A stretch of 36,377 nt of DNA, from contig JAOQAP010000087.1 of the NCBI GenBank assembly GCA_025963465.1, forward strand, positions 1 through 36,377, read 5' to 3'. The notes beneath the pieces are model-generated. The model had not been told where the DNA came from, did no database searches, and was given only the letters and a program-made list of their open reading frames with translations. The number at the start of each line of letters is the position of its first letter. Position 1 is the first letter of the stretch. Of this stretch, positions 1 to 8,059 are shown in pieces. The position numbers and the translations under genes are program-made. The stretch comes from Flavipsychrobacter sp. (GTDB lineage: Bacteria > Bacteroidota > Bacteroidia > Chitinophagales > Chitinophagaceae).

Positions 1-2
1 GG

Positions 3-188
3 GGCGAGACAATAGGCTTATGCTTAATGGCTTTCCTGGAACCGTTCATCTATCATCCGTTGATCGTGTTCTTTGCCCTTAAAGGCTATTTTAATTTCTT
101 AGTAGGACGTAAGCACGTGTGGGGGAACATGCAGAGGCAGGGCCTGGGAATGCAAAAGAAAAAAATAACACCCGTTAAAGCTGGCTAA
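3..188 (+). CDS. Glycosyltransferase family 2, C-terminal fragment
   Basis: This is the last 61 codons of a gene that enters from the left edge, open from base 3 to the TAA at 186-188. The translation begins GETIGLCLMAFLEPFIYHP, continues through a hydrophobic stretch (LIVFFALKGYFNFLVG), and ends in a basic tail containing KHVWGNMQRQGL. A terminal membrane helix followed by a W-G-x-M-x-R-x-G tail is typical of processive membrane glycosyltransferases of the BcsA/PgaC type, where the tail lies in the cytoplasm. The catalytic domain is outside the window, so the sugar cannot be deduced. The next gene, a YaiO-type outer-membrane protein, starts 23 bases downstream on the same strand, which suggests a shared operon for making and exporting a polysaccharide. 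The family call rests only on the tail and on this context. Confidence 0.62.
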   Translation, partial: GETIGLCLMAFLEPFIYHPLIVFFALKGYFNFLVGRKHVWGNMQRQGLGMQKKKITPVKAG

Positions 189-211
189 CTTAACCATTAA
201 ATACAACTAAA

Positions 212-3103
212 ATGAAACCAATCACAAAAACGGTACTCCTGGTACTGCTTGTCTTTTTGTGTGTCCGATCGAATGCACAATGGCTAAAGAAGTCGGAGTC
301 GTCAGATGATCTGTATAAGGAAGCGAAGAAGGAGATAGAGCTGAAGCACTATCAGAAGGCAATTAATCTCACTAATAAGGCAATAGATATATCTCCGCGT
401 AACCTGGACCTTTACCTTTTATCAGGTAAGGCATATGGGCTCGCAGGTAAGGTAGACAGCGCACGTATACAGCTGAACTACGTTATCTCTAAAAACCCTA
501 AGTACAAGGATGCCTACATATACCTCATCAATATAGAAGTGGTAGCATGTAACTATGCACAGGCTTTGGAATATGCTGATATGGGCTTACGCCAATATCC
601 TGGTGACAGGGACATCCTGTTGAAAAAACTGGATATATACAATAAAGAAGGTGACTGGATAGAAGGTAACAGGTTAGCAGAGTACTTATTCGATCGCTAT
701 TCTACAGATGCATACATACGCAGCGTATATCTTGATTACAAACTTACACTTGCCCGCCAGTATTCTCATCGTGGTTATATAGAAATATCAAAGCACGCCT
801 ATGAGTCTGTGCTCGAACAGGACCCGTTGAACAAAGAAGCATTACAAGCTGTTTTCGCGTTGGACGTAAGGTCAGGTAACTATGAAAGCTCATTATCTTA
901 TACCAATCGTGCGTTACAGGCCACTCCAAACTCTTACGAGTTCCTGCTGAAGAAGATAAGCATACTGGATGCAATGGCACGTTATGTAGAAGCGATTGAA
1001 GTTTGCCAGAAACTGCTGAAGCTATATCCTTCTAATACAGAAGTACAGAAACTGAACATTTACCTGCGTATGGAAGCGGGCAGGTACTATATGAATACCG
1101 ATCCTTACCTGCAGTTCCAGGCGGTGCTTGAAAAAGAACCGGGCAATCGTGACGCATTGAATTATGTCATCAACATTGCTACAAGCCGTGGCCTTTTGCC
1201 GGATGCGTTACATTGGGTTAATGTTGGTCTGAAGCGTTCTCCACGTGACAGGGACCTGTTGATGAAGAAAATGGGCATACTGGAAGGCATGAAAAATTAT
1301 GCACCTGCTGCAGCTATTGCAGAAGGTATCTATAAATCGAGTCCTACCAAAGCAAATAAAGCAACATTCCTGGAATTAAAAACACTGAGCGCAAAACAGT
1401 ACCTGAATGACCAGGAATTTGACAGCTCTATACTTGCACTGAAGAGTGTATTATCGTATGATCACTCAAACCTGCAGGCAATAAACTACCTGATCAGCAC
1501 GTATACGCAGCAGAAGAGGTATGACGAAGCTTTGAATACTATTGAAGAAGCCCTGACCTACTATCCCGGCGATGAGCGCCTGTTGTTCAGGAAAGCTGCA
1601 ACGCTGGAAGCTTATGGAAAATTTGCAGAAGCAGCACTTGTATCTAAAGGCCTGATGCAGAGATACCCGGGACGTAACCAATACCTGGTAAGCTTTGTAG
1701 AGCAATCATTGCAGGCAGGTAAGCAGTCTATGCAGTACGATGACTATTATGGTACTGTAGCTATATTGCGTGAAGTGCTGGAGCAGCAGCCAAAGAATAT
1801 GGATGCCCTTAACTACATGGTGAACATAGAAAGTGCGAACAAACAATATGATTCTGCACTGTATTATGCGAACCAAGCGCTTGAGTATTATCCGGAAGAT
1901 AAGGAAATGAAACTGAAAAAAGCTTCAATACTTGCTGAGGCCGGCCGTTACAAAGAGGCATATGCTGTTTCAGGAGAATTGTATACCAGCTATCCATACA
2001 ATTCACGTTTCCGCAATGCTTATGTAGAGCATCTGTTGGGTTCAGGAAAACTATACCTCGCTGATGGCAACACAGACGATGCACTTATAGAATACAAAAA
2101 AGCATTGGCTGTAGCACCTAATGACACATTGCCATTGTACTACACAATTGCTCTGTTGATAGACCAGGGACAAAACGATACTGCAATGATGCTGGCAAAA
2201 AGAGGCAGAAGGCTTTATCCAAACAATCCGTTCTTCCTGTTCAAAATAGCGAACATCTATGAAAACGAACAAAAGTGGACGCCTGCATTCAATGCTGCAG
2301 ATACGCTGTCAAAAGCTAATCCGCTGAATGCTACTTATCTTGATTATGCAGAATACCTGGACAGCCGCCGTTGCAAGAACGAAGTTGGCTTCTTCTACCT
2401 GCGTACCAAGCTTACAGATTCTATTCGTACCGTTATCAACAACCTGGGTACTGTACAGTACACACGCAGGGGCAGGATAGGACAGATCACTGCTCGTGTG
2501 AACTATGCAGGAAGGTTTGCTGCTACTGGATTCCAGTATGAGATGGAAGCGTTCCTGAACCTTACTAAGAAATGGCATTTATTCGGTGTAGCCGCTTACT
2601 CACCTGATGGCCCGATATTCCCAACTTTCCGTACAGGTCTTTCATTATCACACACCTTCAGGAAAGGATGGGAAGCTGAGATCGGTGGACGTTACCTGAA
2701 ACATGACAGCGGAACTATCTATTCCGGTCTTGCTTCTATTGGCAGGGATTACAGAGATTACTACTGGAATCTGCGTGGTTACCTGATCGATTTCGTTCGT
2801 CCGAATAATACTTCAAGCATCTATTATTCTGCGATCCTGAGCTCAAGGTATTACATACTGAACCGTTCGGCTTATTTCTCAAATATCATAGGTTATGGTA
2901 CAGCACCGGATGATCTTAGCCGTAACTATCAGCTGACACAGATCGTGCAGTACAATACTATCAGCTTTGGTGGAGGATTTTCTAAATCCATACATTACAA
3001 GACCACTGTTGGTGTATTTGGTACATGGTACAATCAAAAGCTGGGTGTAGGTTACTATACCAACCAGTATGATATTTACCTGACGCTGCTGCGCAGGTTC
3101 TAA
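212..3103 (+). CDS. TPR-repeat protein with C-terminal YaiO-type outer-membrane beta-barrel
   Basis: The 963-residue product has a signal peptide (residues 1-23, ending NAQ), a long TPR region (about 30-710) and a C-terminal beta-barrel (about 730-963) that ends in an aromatic residue (RRF), as outer-membrane proteins do. The barrel region, with SPDGPIFPTFRTGLSLSH and GWEAEIGGRYLKHD, matches the YaiO family (TIGR04390). The TPR part is built from about six copies of a roughly 108-residue super-repeat; the motif [YP]x[DN]xxLLxKK recurs near residues 131, 240, 345, 454, 562 and 671. By analogy with PgaA, the TPRs could guide a polymer in the periplasm and the barrel could let it out. It lies between a family 2 glycosyltransferase and a DUF4838 lipoprotein with very small gaps, so co-transcription is likely. 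The polymer is unknown. The start is preceded by an A-rich leader, as is usual in this phylum. Confidence 0.85.
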   Translation: MKPITKTVLLVLLVFLCVRSNAQWLKKSESSDDLYKEAKKEIELKHYQKAINLTNKAIDISPRNLDLYLLSGKAYGLAGKVDSARIQLNYVISKNPKYKDAYIYLINIEVVACNYAQALEYADMGLRQYPGDRDILLKKLDIYNKEGDWIEGNRLAEYLFDRYSTDAYIRSVYLDYKLTLARQYSHRGYIEISKHAYESVLEQDPLNKEALQAVFALDVRSGNYESSLSYTNRALQATPNSYEFLLKKISILDAMARYVEAIEVCQKLLKLYPSNTEVQKLNIYLRMEAGRYYMNTDPYLQFQAVLEKEPGNRDALNYVINIATSRGLLPDALHWVNVGLKRSPRDRDLLMKKMGILEGMKNYAPAAAIAEGIYKSSPTKANKATFLELKTLSAKQYLNDQEFDSSILALKSVLSYDHSNLQAINYLISTYTQQKRYDEALNTIEEALTYYPGDERLLFRKAATLEAYGKFAEAALVSKGLMQRYPGRNQYLVSFVEQSLQAGKQSMQYDDYYGTVAILREVLEQQPKNMDALNYMVNIESANKQYDSALYYANQALEYYPEDKEMKLKKASILAEAGRYKEAYAVSGELYTSYPYNSRFRNAYVEHLLGSGKLYLADGNTDDALIEYKKALAVAPNDTLPLYYTIALLIDQGQNDTAMMLAKRGRRLYPNNPFFLFKIANIYENEQKWTPAFNAADTLSKANPLNATYLDYAEYLDSRRCKNEVGFFYLRTKLTDSIRTVINNLGTVQYTRRGRIGQITARVNYAGRFAATGFQYEMEAFLNLTKKWHLFGVAAYSPDGPIFPTFRTGLSLSHTFRKGWEAEIGGRYLKHDSGTIYSGLASIGRDYRDYYWNLRGYLIDFVRPNNTSSIYYSAILSSRYYILNRSAYFSNIIGYGTAPDDLSRNYQLTQIVQYNTISFGGGFSKSIHYKTTVGVFGTWYNQKLGVGYYTNQYDIYLTLLRRF

Positions 3104-3105
3104 TA

Positions 3106-5373
3106 ATGAACGGCATGTGTAGGAGGTCGCTTTACGCCTTTTTGTTAGGCCTTGTTATTGTCAGCGCCTGTACTGGCACTGCACAGGAAATTACACTTGC
3201 AAACAATAATTCTTCTGATTACAAAATAGTTGTACCCGCTGCTCCGACAAAATTGGAGCAGCGGTCTGCATCTATACTCCAGTCATACATTCAGCGTATC
3301 TCCGGTGCAGAGCTTCCTATAGTAAAAGATGGTGGCAAAGACAAAATGCCCGGCATATACATAGGGCTGACAGGCAAAGCAGAAAAAGTTCATCCGGGCA
3401 AGCTTCCCTCCGAAAGCTACTTTATCCATACAGACGGTAATGACATAGTGATATGTGCCGGTAACGGCCGGGGTCTTGCATATGGCGTATATAGTTTCAT
3501 TGAAACTTATCTGCATTGCAGGAAGATAAGCAACGACCCTGCTATACTTCCGGAATCGCACGTAATAAAGGTACCGGGTCGTATACATAATGAGTACAAG
3601 CCACCGCTGGTATACAGGGAAGTATATTATCCTGCTTCGCATGATGCTGAATACCTGGAGTGGAACCAGCTACAGCAGCTGGACGACCTGTGGGGTGTAT
3701 GGGGGCACTCTTTCAATAAACTGCTGCCTGCCAAAACATATTTCAGCACGCATCCGGAGTATTACAGCCTTGTAAAAGGTAAGCGGCAGGCTTCTCAGCT
3801 ATGTCTGAGCAATGAAGATGTTTTTAAAATAATAGTAAACGAGCTGAAAAAAAAGATGGCAGATAATCCTGATGCTATCTATTGGTCAATAAGTCCTAAT
3901 GACGATAATGGTTATTGCCAGTGCGATAAGTGCAGTGCTGTAGACAATGAACAGGGTGGCCCTGCAGGCTCGCTGATAAAATTTGTGAATCGTGTTGCAG
4001 CCGTATTCCCTGATAAGAAAATAACAACGCTGGCATATGCCTATACGCATAAAGCGCCTCGCAGTATAAAGCCGGCTGATAATGTGTATGTCTTCCTGAG
4101 TAACATAGATGCATATAGAGATAAATCCCTGGCCGATGAAGGTTCTGCTGCTGCTTTCAGGAATGATCTGAAAGCATGGGGCGGCATCACAAAGAACCTC
4201 TTCATATGGGATTACATTACACAGTTCACCAGCTACCTTGCTCCATTCCCTAATTTCAATACCCTGCAACCCAACATGCAGTACATGAAAGAAAATGGTG
4301 TGAAGGGAATATTTGCACAAGGCAGTGGCGATACCTATGGTGAATGGGCAGAGCTGAGAAGCTATGTGGAAGCAAAGCTGATGCAGGATGATAAAGCTGA
4401 TGTACAACAGCTGATAGCCTCATTCTTAAAAGATTATTACGGCGGTGCTGCAAAATACCTGCAGCAGTATATAGACCTCGTGCAGGAAAAAATGCAGGCA
4501 TCTAAACGCAAGCTGGACATATATGGCAACCCGGTCAATGAATGGAAATCGTACTTATCTCCGGAGTCGATAGAACAATATGGCAACCTGTTTGATAAGG
4601 CAGAAGGCGCTGTAGAAGGCAATGCAACATTACAAAGCAGGGTAATGAGAGCAAGGTTGCCACTGGAGTATACAGTATTGCAGCAGGCACGTTTTTATGG
4701 CATAGAGAAGCACGGTGTGTTTGTAAAAGCAAACTCAGGTAAGTGGGAAGTGAAGCCTAAGTTTGAAAGTAAGGTAGCCTCATTTGTTGCTGATTGTAAA
4801 ACAGCTGGAGTTATTGAATTATCGGAAGCAGGGCCTGCCCGCAAGCCCGATGAATACCAGGCAGAATGGAACGCGATATTTAAAGCCGGTGTAACACCTA
4901 CTAAGGGGCTGGACGCAAAGGTGGCTTTACAATATCCTTTTGCTGAAGATTATCCTGCTAAAGGTAATCGCACACTTATAGATGGTACTCCCGGGTATAG
5001 TGATTTCAGCTACAACTGGCTATGCTTTTATGGTGTACCTATGGTAGCAACTATCGACCTTGGACAAGCGCAAAGCGTTACTAAAGTGAAGATGCATTTT
5101 CTTGATGATCCGCGGCACTGGATATTCCTGCCGTCAAAGGTTACCGTTGAAGTGTCTAAGGATGGCGCCAGCTATCACAGTATAGGTGATATACCTGCTA
5201 CTGCTAACGAAGAGCATTATGAAGTAACGGTGAAAGAGTATGTAGCACAGAAAACAACAGAGCAGGTAAGATACGTAAGGGTCACCGCCAATAATCTTGC
5301 TTCACTGCCTGAGTGGCGCTACAACGAAAAGAAGAAAGCCATGATAGCCTGCGACGAAATATATGTACAATAA
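3106..5373 (+). CDS. DUF4838 (GH163-like) surface or periplasmic lipoprotein with C-terminal discoidin-like domain
   Basis: The start lies two bases after the previous stop, so translation is probably coupled. The 755-residue product begins with a signal that ends in a lipobox (VSAC, Cys22); cleavage after TAQ is an alternative. Residues of about 30-160 look like the GH20/GH67-type N-terminal fold, and about 170-470 like DUF4838 (PF16126), with SISPND near 262 and a Cys cluster at C271, C273 and C276. Residues of about 605-755 resemble an F5/8 type C (galactose-binding-like) domain (YGVPMVATIDLG, then LPSKVTVEVSKDGASYHSIG). From memory, CAZy family GH163 (endo-beta-N-acetylglucosaminidases) was founded on DUF4838 proteins. 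Next to a glycosyltransferase and a YaiO barrel, a role in trimming or releasing a GlcNAc-containing polymer is a reasonable inference, parallel to the hydrolase domain of PgaB. It could instead be an unrelated scavenging enzyme. Confidence 0.75.
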   Translation: MNGMCRRSLYAFLLGLVIVSACTGTAQEITLANNNSSDYKIVVPAAPTKLEQRSASILQSYIQRISGAELPIVKDGGKDKMPGIYIGLTGKAEKVHPGKLPSESYFIHTDGNDIVICAGNGRGLAYGVYSFIETYLHCRKISNDPAILPESHVIKVPGRIHNEYKPPLVYREVYYPASHDAEYLEWNQLQQLDDLWGVWGHSFNKLLPAKTYFSTHPEYYSLVKGKRQASQLCLSNEDVFKIIVNELKKKMADNPDAIYWSISPNDDNGYCQCDKCSAVDNEQGGPAGSLIKFVNRVAAVFPDKKITTLAYAYTHKAPRSIKPADNVYVFLSNIDAYRDKSLADEGSAAAFRNDLKAWGGITKNLFIWDYITQFTSYLAPFPNFNTLQPNMQYMKENGVKGIFAQGSGDTYGEWAELRSYVEAKLMQDDKADVQQLIASFLKDYYGGAAKYLQQYIDLVQEKMQASKRKLDIYGNPVNEWKSYLSPESIEQYGNLFDKAEGAVEGNATLQSRVMRARLPLEYTVLQQARFYGIEKHGVFVKANSGKWEVKPKFESKVASFVADCKTAGVIELSEAGPARKPDEYQAEWNAIFKAGVTPTKGLDAKVALQYPFAEDYPAKGNRTLIDGTPGYSDFSYNWLCFYGVPMVATIDLGQAQSVTKVKMHFLDDPRHWIFLPSKVTVEVSKDGASYHSIGDIPATANEEHYEVTVKEYVAQKTTEQVRYVRVTANNLASLPEWRYNEKKKAMIACDEIYVQ

Positions 5374-5504
5374 GTTCCTAAAGAAAAATTAATATTCAGA
5401 AGGCCATTTTACGAAACGGGAAAATAGCCGGTTGATTCGGGAAAAGATGAGCATTTACAGGTATTAAGGCTTATTGCCATTCAAAGGCTGTACTTTTTTC
5501 CGCT

Positions 5505-5512
5505 TATATTTG
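5505..5512 (+). promoter_or_regulatory. Putative -7 promoter element (TATATTTG)
   Basis: This is an exact match to the Bacteroidota -7 consensus TAnnTTTG, 20 bases upstream of the ATG at 5533. No TTG lies 17-23 bases upstream, so the -33 half is missing or weak. It would separate the four-gene OB-fold/YceI operon from the polysaccharide genes to its left. Confidence 0.5.
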
Positions 5513-5532
5513 TTACGCAATTGATAGAACAC

Positions 5533-5934
5533 ATGGGTAAGAAGATATTATTGACAATTCTGGCACTGGTATTGATAGGTGTATGTACAGGTATATACAT
5601 GTGGAATAAGCCACACAAAAAAGTAGAGCAGGCTGAAGGGATAGTTATTGATGCAAGAGTATTGGCAAAAGAGTATAGTACTGATGAGAAAGCGGCAGAT
5701 ACGAAGTATCTGAATAAAGCGATAGAAGTAAAGGGTACTATAGACGAATTGGAGAAAACGCAGGATGGGGGACTTATGGTGATCCTGAAAACAGACGATG
5801 TTGCAGCCGGTGTGCAGTGTGCTATGAGGGAGAAAGGGTTGGCGCTGAAAAGAGGCCATATTGTAATAAAAGGATTCTGCTCCGGGGGATTAATGGGTAG
5901 CGTGTCACTTACCGATTGTGTTATTGTACAATAA
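5533..5934 (+). CDS. Membrane-anchored OB-fold (tRNA_anti-like) protein
   Basis: The 133-residue product starts at ATG 5533. An in-frame TTG four codons upstream is possible, but it sits only eight bases past a promoter box. Residues 1-22 form a hydrophobic anchor or uncleaved signal, so the rest should be periplasmic. The remainder (AEGIVIDARVLAKEYSTDE, then IEVKGTIDEL and GGLMVILKT) resembles the tRNA_anti-like OB-fold family (PF12869), in which a short helix precedes a five-stranded barrel. Cys-containing segments (VQCAMREKG, KGFCSGGL) are visible near the end. It heads a run of four genes separated by gaps of only 18-33 bases: cytochrome-like, YceI and DUF5777 follow. Its biochemical role is unknown; despite the family name, nothing links it to tRNA binding. 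Confidence 0.68.
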   Translation: MGKKILLTILALVLIGVCTGIYMWNKPHKKVEQAEGIVIDARVLAKEYSTDEKAADTKYLNKAIEVKGTIDELEKTQDGGLMVILKTDDVAAGVQCAMREKGLALKRGHIVIKGFCSGGLMGSVSLTDCVIVQ

Positions 5935-5967
5935 ACTGAAAATATTAAAAGACCGAAAAAAATAAAC

Positions 5968-6354
5968 ATGAAAAAATTATTGATCGTAGCGGGTGTTCTG
6001 TTGTTATTCGGCAGCTGTTATAATGACAAGTATGATAAGCTGTACCCTGCACCGGTAGTTGTGACGTGTGATACGTCGACAATTACTTTCTCGCATGATA
6101 TTATGCCGATCCTTACCACTTATTGCAATGTAGCTGGTGGTTGTCATGACGAGGCTGGTTCGAATGTTAGCGGGTTTAATTTCACAGAATACAGATTCTT
6201 TGTTCACCAGGCCACTACTGATATACTGATCAATGATATTAATGGTACGCCATCAACGGGACATAATGCGATGCCCAAAAATCTTCCTAAGATGCCGCAG
6301 TGCGATATAGACAAGATGACAAGGTGGGTGAATCAAGGCTCACAGGATAATTAA
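5968..6354 (+). CDS. Cytochrome-c-like lipoprotein with atypical CX5CH motif
   Basis: The 128-residue product has a short lipoprotein signal (lipobox FGSC, Cys17). The mature part follows the pattern of single-domain cytochromes: FSHDIMPIL just before the cysteine motif, then possible axial methionines (AMPKNLPKMP, Met102 and Met109), and a closing helix DKMTRWVNQG. The haem site itself is unusual. The residues are C53-NVAGG-C59-H60, a CX5CH spacing, where normal c-type sites are CX2CH and some extend to CX3CH or CX4CH. Haem attachment is therefore uncertain, and the protein may be a degenerate or specialised member. It is second in a four-gene run with an OB-fold protein before and YceI and DUF5777 after. 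The context suggests periplasmic electron transfer or redox-linked envelope work, which is inference. Confidence 0.7.
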   Translation: MKKLLIVAGVLLLFGSCYNDKYDKLYPAPVVVTCDTSTITFSHDIMPILTTYCNVAGGCHDEAGSNVSGFNFTEYRFFVHQATTDILINDINGTPSTGHNAMPKNLPKMPQCDIDKMTRWVNQGSQDN

Positions 6355-6372
6355 CTATTTAAAATCAACGAT

Positions 6373-6927
6373 ATGAAAAAGTTATTGCTTACAGTAAGTT
6401 GCCTGATGATGGCCACTACTGCTATGTTTGCCCAGAAATACATGACCCGGACAGGAAGGATATCTTTCAATGCTACTGCCGCAAAGTCGCCTGAAAAAAT
6501 AGAAGCTATCAATAACGAGGTTGCTAACATAGTGGATGCAAAGACAGGAGATATAGTGTTCCAGGTACTTATTAAAAGCTTCAAGTTTGAAAGAGAACTG
6601 ATGCAGGAGCACTTTAATGAGAACTATATGCAGAGCGATAAGTTCCCTAAGTCGGAATTTAAAGGTAAGATCGATAATTTGTCAGATGTGAACTTTACTA
6701 AAGATGGTACTTATAACGCAAAGGTAAGTGGAAAGCTTACTATACACGGTGTTACTAAGGATGTAAATGTGCCCGGCACCATTGCTGTGAAAGGGAATAC
6801 TGTTGCGGTAAAAGCGAAATTCTCTGTAAAGCTGAATGACTATAATATTGATATACCGGCTATGGTAGCAGACAAGGTAGGTAAGGATGCAACTATAACA
6901 TTAGAAGGCAATCTCACTCAGAAATAA
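6373..6927 (+). CDS. YceI family periplasmic lipocalin-like protein
   Basis: The 184-residue product carries a signal peptide (residues 1-20, ending MFA, then Q). The mature part fits YceI (PF04264): GRISFNATAA at the start, FQVLIKSFKFERELMQEHFN, then MQSDKFPKSEFKGKI, KVSGKLTIHGVTKDV and a closing beta-rich segment. Family members form a lipocalin-like barrel that binds long isoprenoid lipids such as polyprenyl-quinone-type molecules. The gene follows the cytochrome-like lipoprotein after 18 bases and precedes the DUF5777 barrel by 26 bases, which indicates one transcript. A lipid or quinone carrier working with a small cytochrome is a sensible reading, but the ligand cannot be told from sequence. 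Confidence 0.88.
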   Translation: MKKLLLTVSCLMMATTAMFAQKYMTRTGRISFNATAAKSPEKIEAINNEVANIVDAKTGDIVFQVLIKSFKFERELMQEHFNENYMQSDKFPKSEFKGKIDNLSDVNFTKDGTYNAKVSGKLTIHGVTKDVNVPGTIAVKGNTVAVKAKFSVKLNDYNIDIPAMVADKVGKDATITLEGNLTQK

Positions 6928-6953
6928 TTTTTACAACGTTTTATATACCATTT

Positions 6954-7883
6954 ATGCGCAAAAGTTTATTGCTGTTCACTTTATTATCAGGAATCTATAC
7001 ATCATCATTAGCACAGGCCGATAGCCTGATGAATATGCTGAATGACAACGCACCCAAAACGAAAGAGCACGTATCTGCAACCTTCAAGGCCACTCGTATC
7101 ATTAACGGCAGTAGTGTGGAGAACCTTGGTCATGGCGTGCTTGATTTCCGTATCTCTCACCGCTTTGGCCAGTTGAACCAGGGCGTTGAAAATTTCTTTG
7201 GTCTTGATAATGCGACCACAAGGCTGGGTCTTGACTATGGCATTACCAAATGGCTGATGATAGGCATAGGGCACAGTACGCTCTTTAAAGAAAACGATGG
7301 TTTTGCGAAAGTAAGGCTACTGCGCCAGGTGAAAGACGGTATGCCAATTACACTGAGCTATTCAGGCTCTGTATCTGTGCAAACTACACCGGCACCTGTT
7401 TTACTACCCGGCCAGGAATGGAAATACAGTAACCGTTTGTATTATGCTCATCAGTTGCTGATAGCCCGTAAGTTTAGCGATCGGATATCTCTGCAACTTA
7501 TGCCGGCAATAGTGCATTACAACCTCGTAGACAGCAGCAAATTCTCTAACAATACACTTGCGATAGGCGTAGGTGGTCGTGTTAAGGTGAGCCGCCGTAT
7601 GGCCATTACAGGCGAGTATTACTTCAGAGCTACCAATGCCGACATGCTTTATGCAGGGGTACCTACTTACAATGCCTTGTCTGTAGGGCTTGATATTGAG
7701 ACAGGTGGTCACGTATTCCAGCTGGTATTTTCCAATTCACAGGGCATGAGCGATCGTACCTTCATTGGTCAGACCACAGATAGCTGGGGTAAGGGTGCAC
7801 TGCATTTTGGTTTCAATATCTCAAGGGTATTCACAGTAGTAAAACCAAAAGAGTTTAAAGATAGCGACGATAAGAAGTGGTAA
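6954..7883 (+). CDS. DUF5777 family outer-membrane beta-barrel protein
   Basis: The 309-residue product has a signal peptide (about 1-20, ending SLAQ). It is then rich in alternating strands with the features of the Bacteroidota DUF5777 barrel family: KEHVSATFKATRIINGSSVE, LDFRISHRFGQLNQGVENFFGLDNA cut by turns, and GITKWLMIGIG. It closes with HFGFNISRVFTVVKP and a short charged tail. It is the last gene of the OB-fold/cytochrome/YceI/DUF5777 run and is followed by a strong hairpin at 7919-7959. DUF5777 genes are, in my recollection, often found beside YceI and cytochrome c genes in this phylum, which supports a shared function. The substrate or partner is unknown. Confidence 0.82.
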   Translation: MRKSLLLFTLLSGIYTSSLAQADSLMNMLNDNAPKTKEHVSATFKATRIINGSSVENLGHGVLDFRISHRFGQLNQGVENFFGLDNATTRLGLDYGITKWLMIGIGHSTLFKENDGFAKVRLLRQVKDGMPITLSYSGSVSVQTTPAPVLLPGQEWKYSNRLYYAHQLLIARKFSDRISLQLMPAIVHYNLVDSSKFSNNTLAIGVGGRVKVSRRMAITGEYYFRATNADMLYAGVPTYNALSVGLDIETGGHVFQLVFSNSQGMSDRTFIGQTTDSWGKGALHFGFNISRVFTVVKPKEFKDSDDKKW

Positions 7884-7918
7884 ATAACTTCGCTAATTTA
7901 TTCTAATATTAAAGCAAA

Positions 7919-7959
7919 TTAACAGGAGTTGCCGGCAATATGCTGACAACTCCTGTTAA
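7919..7959 (+). terminator. Hairpin, probable terminator after DUF5777
   Basis: Perfect 13-base arms TTAACAGGAGTTG and CAACTCCTGTTAA enclose a 15-base loop. There is no long T-run afterwards (TTAAAATAT), so termination strength is uncertain. It lies between the DUF5777 gene and ftsX. Confidence 0.6.
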
Positions 7960-8006
7960 AATATCAGCCAGGTATTTTAAATCGCTCAAATGCCCGTGGT
8001 TTTTTA

Positions 8007-8014
8007 TATTTTTG
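8007..8014 (+). promoter_or_regulatory. Putative -7 promoter element for ftsX (TATTTTTG)
   Basis: This is an exact TAnnTTTG match 45 bases upstream of the ftsX start. No TTG is found at the usual -33 spacing. Its position after a hairpin terminator makes a separate ftsX transcript likely. Confidence 0.5.
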
Positions 8015-8059
8015 GACATTATCCGTTTTACAGGCTATAACGGGTAGAATAATATAAAT

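Noticed and set aside
3886-4407. A 173-codon minus-strand open frame inside the DUF4838 gene.
   Set aside because: The plus-strand product has clear domains, while the antisense translation is Cys/Ile/Tyr-rich with no signal or motif.
5402-5429. Terminator after the DUF4838 gene.
   Set aside because: GGCCATTTTAC and GGGAAAATAGCC pair imperfectly (two or more mismatches) and no T-run follows; too weak to list as a feature.
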